This document shows, piece after piece, positions 7,558 to 11,767 of a stretch of DNA of 11,767 nt. Source of the stretch: Fidelibacterota bacterium (GTDB lineage: Bacteria > Fidelibacterota > Marinisomatia > Marinisomatales > J089); the NCBI GenBank assembly GCA_003695105.1, contig RFIZ01000083.1, positions 1 through 11,767 on the forward strand, read 5' to 3'. The notes under the pieces are model-generated. The model was not told where the DNA came from and did no database searches. It saw only the letters and a program-made list of their open reading frames with translations. Both the position numbers and the translations under genes were made by a program. Positions within the stretch are counted from its first letter, which is position 1; each line of letters opens with the position of its first letter.

Positions 7558-8240
7558 GACACCTTCCTTTTCCAGCGGTACTTCAAGAGGGTGTATATCG
7601 CCCCCACGCCGGTGCGCCAACTGATTTTTTTCCCTTCCTTCTTACTGCGGGGCAAATAGGAGATGGGAATCTCATGGATGGAATACCCTTTCCGGAGGGC
7701 CAGAGCCGTGACCTCGGGGCAGAAACTGAAACCCCGGGCTGTCAAATTCATTTCCTGAAGGATATCCCGGCGAAACAGTTTATAGCAGGTGGGCTCGTCG
7801 GTAATATGACTGCCGTAAAGACGATTGGTGAGCCAGGATAGAAACCGGCCACCCAGATAAAAGCTGAGATAGGAAATGGGATCGCCGCCCAGGACCCGGG
7901 ATCCATACACGATGGGCGTGCCGTTTTTCGCCGCCGCCAAAAGCGCTTTCAAGTCCTCCGGATCGTATTCCAGGTCCCCGTCCTGAATCACAACAAAATC
8001 ACCCCGGGCGTGGGGCAGGGCGGTCTGGATGGCCGCTCCTTTGCCGCGATTCCGCTCATGGAAGAATACCGACCGGTGTTCCGCCGGCGGCAGGGATTCC
8101 AGGTACTGGCGGGTACCGTCGGTGGAACCATCATCGACAATCAGAATTTCCCGTTCCAGATTCACCGCTTCCACCCGTCGGAGACACTCCGGCAGGGTGT
8201 GGATTTCATTAAAGACGGGAATGATGATGGATAAATCCAC
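7554..8240 (-). CDS. GT2 family glycosyltransferase, dolichyl/polyprenyl-phosphate mannosyltransferase-like
   Basis: This GT-A fold enzyme has 228 residues. It shows the N-terminal LSIIIPVFNE (3-12), a nucleotide-sugar-binding VDDGSTDGT (35-43), NRGKGAAIQTAL (64-75), the metal-binding QDGDLEYDP (86-94), YGSR (112-115), the acceptor-side region GFSFCPEVTALALRKGY (170-186) and a late RSKKEGKKISWRTG (198-211). The last pattern is typical of DPM1-like synthases that load a sugar from a nucleotide donor onto a polyprenyl-phosphate lipid. No C-terminal membrane segments are present, so it is a soluble or peripherally attached cytosolic enzyme of the short class. The start is GTG, 7 bases after the ArsC stop and without a clear Shine-Dalgarno sequence, suggesting coupling. 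Its stop overlaps the asparaginase ATG. The sugar donor cannot be determined; a role in glycogen making is not implied. Confidence 0.92.
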   Translation of the reverse strand: MDLSIIIPVFNEIHTLPECLRRVEAVNLEREILIVDDGSTDGTRQYLESLPPAEHRSVFFHERNRGKGAAIQTALPHARGDFVVIQDGDLEYDPEDLKALLAAAKNGTPIVYGSRVLGGDPISYLSFYLGGRFLSWLTNRLYGSHITDEPTCYKLFRRDILQEMNLTARGFSFCPEVTALALRKGYSIHEIPISYLPRSKKEGKKISWRTGVGAIYTLLKYRWKRKVS

Positions 8241-8247
8241 CGACCCG

Positions 8248-8598
8248 TCAGAGCAGGGATTCGAAGTTTTCCGCCGGTCGGCCCAGGACGGCCCGGTTTC
8301 CTTGAACGGCGATCGGGCGTTCTATCAGTTTGGGATGGGAAGACATGGCTGTCAACAGGTAATCATCATCGTCCAGATGCGCTTTCAATCCCAGTTCTTT
8401 GAAATCGGCCTCCTGGCGACGAATAAAGTCCTTGGGTCTCAATCCCAGTTTCTGGGCCAGGGTTTTCAGCTCATCCGGAGTCGGAGGGTGATTCAAATAG
8501 TCTATGATCTCCGGCTCGACGCCGTGATCCCGCAAATACTGGAGTCCCTCCCGGCTCTTCCGGCAGCGGGGATTGTGATAGATCTGTATCCTGTCCAT
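8248..8598 (-). CDS. arsC: ArsC-family (glutaredoxin-type) arsenate reductase homologue
   Basis: The 116-residue thioredoxin-fold protein matches the E. coli plasmid-type ArsC family, which reduces arsenate to arsenite using glutathione and glutaredoxin. The catalytic cysteine is Cys12 in YHNPRCRKSR, and the three arginines used in E. coli ArsC occur at the same positions: Arg60, Arg94 (IERPIAV) and Arg107 (GRPAE). It is shorter than E. coli ArsC (141), as is usual for the many chromosomal family members of about 115 residues whose physiological role is unclear. The ATG start follows AGGAAAG. No arsR, arsB or acr3 lies nearby, so it may be a general thiol reductase rather than a resistance gene. 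It opens the tight seven-gene array that ends with glgC. Confidence 0.88.
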   Translation of the reverse strand: MDRIQIYHNPRCRKSREGLQYLRDHGVEPEIIDYLNHPPTPDELKTLAQKLGLRPKDFIRRQEADFKELGLKAHLDDDDYLLTAMSSHPKLIERPIAVQGNRAVLGRPAENFESLL

Positions 8599-8646
8599 GG
8601 TCTTTCCTGTGATTTGGATTGAAAAACGGTCGAATGAAAAAGCAGT

Positions 8647-9318
8647 CTAAAAAAATTGAGCGATGTCGTCAAAGGACTTCTTTGTCAATCGCGGTACCTG
8701 TGTCCCGGGAGCCGGGTGACCCACCGGAACCAGTAAAAAGGGTTTTTCATGGGCCGGGCGTTGCAGAATCCGGGAGAGAAAATTCATGGGGCTGGGGGTA
8801 TGGGGCAAAGCCACCAGTCCCGCCATGTGGATGGCCGCAAACAGAAAGCCACAGGCGATCCCCACCGATTCGGTCACGTAGTAATTTTTCCTCTTGGCCT
8901 GGTCCGGATTCTCCAGAATGCGTTTGAAGACCACTATCAAAGCCGGCGCCGTTTCCAGATAGGGTTTTTCCCAGGAGGTACCCAGGGGTTCCAGGTCTTC
9001 CAGCCAGGTATGGGGTGCCCGACGGGTATAAAATTCTTTTTCTTCGGCCTCGGCGGCGGTGCGGATTTCCCGCTTCAGTCCCGGATCCGTCACGATGGCA
9101 AAGAACCAGGGCTGCTTGTTGGCCCCCGACGGAGCCGAAGCGGCCACTTCGACAATTTTTCTCAGCACGGCCGGATCCACTTCACGGTCGCTGAACGCCC
9201 GCACCGAGCGCCGGGTGAACATCCTGGCGCGGAAGTTCTCGATGTTCCGCTTCAATTCCGCATCGGTAGGGATGTCCCATTCCAGAGGGAGAAAATCATT
9301 GGAATCCGTTTTAGCCAT
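8647..9318 (-). CDS. FMN-dependent nitroreductase-family protein, iodotyrosine deiodinase (IYD)-like
   Basis: This 223-residue protein has the FMN-binding RRSVRAF (36-42), SAPSGANKQPW (61-71) and ESVGIACGFLFAAIHMAGL (150-168), then TPSPMNFLSRILQRPAHEKP (174-193) and LLVPVGHP. It aligns with vertebrate IYD, which reductively removes halogen from iodo- and other halotyrosines. The three residues that close over the substrate zwitterion in human IYD (Glu157, Tyr161, Lys182) have counterparts with identical spacing: Glu93, Tyr97 and Lys118. There is no N-terminal membrane anchor, so it is a soluble bacterial version. The ATG start follows GGAGGTG. It lies 66 bases after DDAH and 48 bases before arsC, co-directional with both. 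The substrate in this organism is unknown; it could be halotyrosine, another aromatic or a nitro compound. Confidence 0.9.
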   Translation of the reverse strand: MAKTDSNDFLPLEWDIPTDAELKRNIENFRARMFTRRSVRAFSDREVDPAVLRKIVEVAASAPSGANKQPWFFAIVTDPGLKREIRTAAEAEEKEFYTRRAPHTWLEDLEPLGTSWEKPYLETAPALIVVFKRILENPDQAKRKNYYVTESVGIACGFLFAAIHMAGLVALPHTPSPMNFLSRILQRPAHEKPFLLVPVGHPAPGTQVPRLTKKSFDDIAQFF

Positions 9319-9384
9319 GTCTCACCTCCAATATCTGGCCCTGCTCCGGGAGGACGGTGATGAAAGTGTCAGGCCGGTTGCCGA

Positions 9385-10158
9385 CTACTCCAGTCGAAAT
9401 CGGAGCGATAAACAACTGAGGCCGCCGTCCACCTTTTCAAATTCCGTCATGTACAGGGAGCGGGTATTGAAACCGGCACCTTCCACGAGGCTTTTGACCG
9501 TGGGAAATCCGGAGGGAATCAGGACGGTGCCGTTGACCTGGATGGAGTTGGCCGCATAGGCCTCTTCCGAAGGCAGAACCAATCGTTGCAGCTCGGCAAA
9601 CTCAGGTTCATCCTGATAGGTAGAGGTCGTCAATAGATATCCCCGACCCAGATAGGACACCTCCGACTTCAGATGGAGTCCGGACCGGACTTGAATCTGG
9701 GTCGTGGTAAAACCCAGTTGCGTCAGGAACCGGGATACCTGCCGGGCGCCCTCGGTATTGGTGCGTTTCGACAAGCCGATGATGAAATGGTTCTCGATTC
9801 TCAACACATCTCCGGCATCCACGGTACCAGGGGGCTGAACCATGTAGATAAGAGGAAAATATCGCTTCAACACCGGGTGGATAAAATTGATTTCTCCGGT
9901 ACGGGAGGGTGCACCGGGACGGGTGAGAACGGCCCCTTTTTCCGTGACAATGGCCACATCTTCGACAAAGGTTGAATCTGGAAAGGATTCCAGCGGTGGT
10001 AATTCCAGCAATTCCAGTCCGCAGGCCTTCAGGGCCCGGACATAGGACTGGTGTTGGTTCAACGCCAGATTGTAATCCGGTTGACCCAGATCCTGGCTCG
10101 TCAATCCGGAGATCACGGAGCGCCCTGGCTTCCGAACTATGGCACGATTGTATTCCAT
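9385..10158 (-). CDS. N(G),N(G)-dimethylarginine dimethylaminohydrolase (DDAH)
   Basis: DDAH hydrolyses mono- and asymmetric dimethylarginine to citrulline plus a methylamine. The 257-residue protein aligns nearly end to end with P. aeruginosa DDAH: AIVRKPGRSVISGLTSQDLG (6-25), FPDSTFVEDVAIV (59-71), SKRTNTEGARQ (130-140), SYLGRGYLL and DGGLSCLSLRF (244-254). The catalytic His162 and Cys249 have exactly the Pseudomonas numbering. Position 114 is Asp (GTVDAGD) instead of the bacterial Glu114, as in human DDAH1. The frame is open upstream to 10290, but those residues are not family-like; the ATG at 10158 places the conserved N-terminus at residue 2. A GTG directly before it is possible, and no good Shine-Dalgarno sequence is seen. 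The gene heads the minus-strand array, divergent from the PAF-AH-like gene. It belongs to the guanidino-group-modifying superfamily and is distinct from arginine deiminase. Confidence 0.95.
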   Translation of the reverse strand: MEYNRAIVRKPGRSVISGLTSQDLGQPDYNLALNQHQSYVRALKACGLELLELPPLESFPDSTFVEDVAIVTEKGAVLTRPGAPSRTGEINFIHPVLKRYFPLIYMVQPPGTVDAGDVLRIENHFIIGLSKRTNTEGARQVSRFLTQLGFTTTQIQVRSGLHLKSEVSYLGRGYLLTTSTYQDEPEFAELQRLVLPSEEAYAANSIQVNGTVLIPSGFPTVKSLVEGAGFNTRSLYMTEFEKVDGGLSCLSLRFRLE

Positions 10159-10294
10159 CACAATTGATTCAATCTCGAATTTTTTCCTTCGCCCAGCCAA
10201 TCCCGGGTGTAGGGGTGAAAAATCAGGGGGCAAGTTACGGATAATCGAGTGAGAAAGAGGGGGGAATCTGTTTTCCGATAAAAAAACCACCGCC

Positions 10295-10300
10295 TAATTT
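10295..10300 (+). promoter_or_regulatory. Candidate -10 element (TAATTT) for leaderless transcript of the PAF-AH-like gene
   Basis: TAATTT lies 5 bases before the ATG at 10306, with no Shine-Dalgarno sequence between. The spacing is identical to that of the hexamer before yqgE. No good -35 match is found 16-18 bases upstream (TTTCCG at 10272-10277). The 147-base divergent gap (10159-10305) should also hold the DDAH promoter; I could not place it. Confidence 0.3.
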
Positions 10301-10305
10301 ATCCC

Positions 10306-11688
10306 ATGCGATTTCTGGAAATGTCCCTGGTGTTGGCCGAACTGGCAACCCTGATTATCTTGTCGCGAAAACACCACCGGCGCTGGAACGCACTGGTCCT
10401 GTTGTTGCTCGCCATCGGATTGACTCTGGTTCACTTCTTCCGGGAGGGGTACCGTTGGCAGATGACACCGGCTTATGCTCTGCTCACCGCCATCTATGTG
10501 TGGCACCGTTTGCATCCCACGGACTCCCTGCGTTGGTTGGGAAAAAGTTGGTTGTATGGTTGGTGGGCTCTGGCCGCTGTGATTCCCGTCTGTCTGCCCG
10601 ATCTGACCCTGCCGGATCCCGGCGGACCCTATACAGTGGGAACGGAAACAGCCATGGTCATCGATTCCAGCCGGGCGGAATGGTTTACGCAAGATCCCGC
10701 CGACCGGCGGAGGCTGGTTGTGCAAATCTGGTATCCCGCCAGATCCGCAGAGGGCCTGAAACCGGAACCTTACCTGGATCATATGGAGCTTCGGGGACCC
10801 GCTATGTTGGATCAGCTGGAGCTGCCCGATTACCTAAAACCCCCTTCCATCCTGACGACCTATTTTTCCTGGTTCCGGACTCATGCCTATCCCGGAGCTG
10901 ACCCGGACACTTCGATATCGCCGGTGGTGGTGCTTTCCCCGGGCCTGGGCGGCAGCCGGCGATTACACCAGTGCCTGGCGGAATATCTGGCCAGCCGGGG
11001 ACATGCCGTGGTGATTATCGATCATCCCTATGATGCCCATGTAGTGGTATTCCCCGACGGATCCCTGGCGGACTATCGTTCCGATTTGAGCGGACTGACC
11101 CCCGCTGACAGCTCTCGCCTGCGCCACCGTCAGCTGCGTACCCGGGTGGACGACCTGCATTTTGTCCTCACGGAGCTGAAAAACGGGTTGTTGTTTCACT
11201 CCATCCTGGGGCCGGACCCGCCACAGGAATTTGTTTTGATCGGCCACAGCTTTGGGGGTGCCACTGTCTTCCAAACCGCCCGGGAGCGCCGGGATCTGGT
11301 CAGTGTCATTGCCCTGGACGGCTGGAATCTGGCCCTGCCCGACAGCAGCCTGAAGCGGGGTCTGCCCGTCCCCGCTCTCTACCTGGGCCGGCCCCGCTGG
11401 GACAATCCGGAGAATTACCGGCGGCTGGCCCGGCTCTATCTGGCAAACACCACGACCGATCACACCTGGCTGATTCTGCACGACGTTCATCATTTTGATT
11501 TCGCCGATGTTCCGCTGTTGTCACCGCTCCTGAAGTGGATGGGAAAACAAGGGTCCATCCCTCCGCGAAGAGTTGTTCACATGGTGAATTCGCTGATAGA
11601 CGGCTATATCCGCCATCAAACCATCACCTTCCCGGAAGTAGAAGCGGTCGCTCCCCACACCTACCTGGAGCACGTCCGTGATCACTAA
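10306..11688 (+). CDS. PAF-acetylhydrolase-family alpha/beta hydrolase with N-terminal membrane domain
   Basis: The 460-residue protein has two parts. Residues 1-100 contain about four hydrophobic segments (4-20, 28-45, 53-67, 82-99), with basic loops RKHHRRW (21-27) and HRLHPTDSLRWLGK (67-80). By the positive-inside rule this places the C-terminal enzyme outside the cytoplasmic membrane. Residues about 105-440 resemble plasma and type II PAF acetylhydrolases, which release short or oxidised acyl chains from phospholipids: GPYTVGTE and VVQIWYPA, oxyanion loop LSPGLGGSR (210-218), GHSFGGAT with nucleophile Ser315, ALDGW with Asp338, and His396 in an HxxFAD pattern. All three catalytic residues are intact. 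The ATG has no Shine-Dalgarno sequence and a -10-like hexamer 5 bases upstream; the first conserved positions cannot settle the start, because membrane domains vary. The 3' end overlaps the next gene by 11 bases. Confidence 0.85.
   Translation: MRFLEMSLVLAELATLIILSRKHHRRWNALVLLLLAIGLTLVHFFREGYRWQMTPAYALLTAIYVWHRLHPTDSLRWLGKSWLYGWWALAAVIPVCLPDLTLPDPGGPYTVGTETAMVIDSSRAEWFTQDPADRRRLVVQIWYPARSAEGLKPEPYLDHMELRGPAMLDQLELPDYLKPPSILTTYFSWFRTHAYPGADPDTSISPVVVLSPGLGGSRRLHQCLAEYLASRGHAVVIIDHPYDAHVVVFPDGSLADYRSDLSGLTPADSSRLRHRQLRTRVDDLHFVLTELKNGLLFHSILGPDPPQEFVLIGHSFGGATVFQTARERRDLVSVIALDGWNLALPDSSLKRGLPVPALYLGRPRWDNPENYRRLARLYLANTTTDHTWLILHDVHHFDFADVPLLSPLLKWMGKQGSIPPRRVVHMVNSLIDGYIRHQTITFPEVEAVAPHTYLEHVRDH
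11667..11670 (+). promoter_or_regulatory. Ribosome binding site for the right-edge gene
   Basis: GGAG lies seven bases before the GTG at 11678, inside the end of the PAF-AH-like gene. It is the main support for a gene starting at that GTG. Confidence 0.5.
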
Positions 11689-11767
11689 CGAGCAATGGAC
11701 CGCCCTCCGTCCGCTCTTCCCTTTCTTAGAGAAAGCCCATCCGGATCTTGTACGCGAGCTACTCCAT
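11678..11767 (+). CDS. Start of an unidentified gene, cut by the right edge; faintly Crp/Fnr-like
   Basis: Thirty codons are open from GTG at 11678 to the window end, overlapping the PAF-AH-like stop by 11 bases and preceded by GGAG at a good distance. The visible residues begin MITNEQWTALRPLFPFLEKA and continue with HPDLVRELLH. A leading helix, a short hydrophobic FPFL and a second helix are the usual opening of cyclic-nucleotide-binding Crp/Fnr regulators, but 30 residues are too few for a family call. The overlap suggests cotranscription with the membrane hydrolase. A competing ATG at 11695 opens a frame with no protein-like pattern. Confidence 0.5.
   Translation, partial: MITNEQWTALRPLFPFLEKAHPDLVRELLH

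Noticed and set aside
8248..8598. An arsenic-resistance operon
   Set aside because: Only a single ArsC-family gene is present. No ArsR regulator, arsenite efflux pump or ArsA lies within the window.
10159..10290. 44-residue N-terminal extension of the DDAH frame
   Set aside because: DDAH proteins begin directly before the AIVR-x-PGRS motif; starting at 10158 gives catalytic residue numbers identical to the Pseudomonas enzyme.
1..11767. CRISPR arrays, tRNA or rRNA genes, insertion sequences, phage or toxin-antitoxin genes
   Set aside because: Reading both strands I saw no spaced direct repeats, transposase or integrase motifs, terminal inverted repeats or conserved RNA signatures. Nearly all bases are taken by the listed genes; the largest gaps are 116 and 147 bases.

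Overview
The window (about 11.8 kb, GC-rich, no mobile element, RNA gene or repeat array seen) reads as a compact piece of a bacterial chromosome. The mix fits an uncultured member of the FCB side of the bacterial tree (Marinimicrobia, KSB1 or Calditrichota-like): a secreted lamin-tail-domain protein, a plant/cyanobacterial-type GlgC and a carboxypeptidase Q-like lipoprotein. The lineage is an inference from gene style and is held weakly.

Layout. Bases 1-1240 (minus) hold the N-terminal 413 codons of a secreted protein with two lamin-tail domains around a CARDB-like module. It starts at GTG and runs off the left edge. Bases 1357-1914 (plus) encode a YqgE/AlgH-family protein, convergent with the next block. 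From 10158 down to 1947 nine genes run on the minus strand: dimethylarginine dimethylaminohydrolase (DDAH), an iodotyrosine-deiodinase-like nitroreductase, an ArsC-type reductase, a GT2 glycosyltransferase, a single-domain asparaginase, a carboxypeptidase Q-like M28 lipoprotein, an alpha/beta hydrolase, glycogen synthase GlgA and ADP-glucose pyrophosphorylase GlgC. The last seven, ArsC to GlgC, are separated by at most 7 bases or overlap (ATGA and GTGA junctions, 11- and 14-base overlaps), so they are very likely one transcript with translational coupling. Divergent from DDAH, bases 10306-11688 (plus) encode a PAF-acetylhydrolase-family enzyme with an N-terminal multi-pass membrane domain. It overlaps the start of a further gene (11678 to the right edge) whose 30 visible residues faintly resemble a Crp/Fnr regulator.

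How the genes may work together. GlgC makes ADP-glucose and GlgA polymerises it, a complete two-step route to linear alpha-1,4-glucan; no branching or degrading enzyme is in view. Upstream in the same array sit several enzymes that act on free, modified or peptide-bound amino acids: the M28 peptidase, the asparaginase, DDAH (methylated arginine) and the IYD-like flavoenzyme (halotyrosine). A salvage role for amino acids from degraded protein is a reasonable but untested idea. Catalytic residues are intact wherever the family is well enough known to check.

Starts. Six of the twelve genes begin with GTG. The two plus-strand genes that open a transcript lack a Shine-Dalgarno sequence and have a -10-like hexamer exactly 5 bases before the ATG, which suggests leaderless mRNAs. 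Nothing in the window clearly amounts to a new defence, mobile or RNA-based system.
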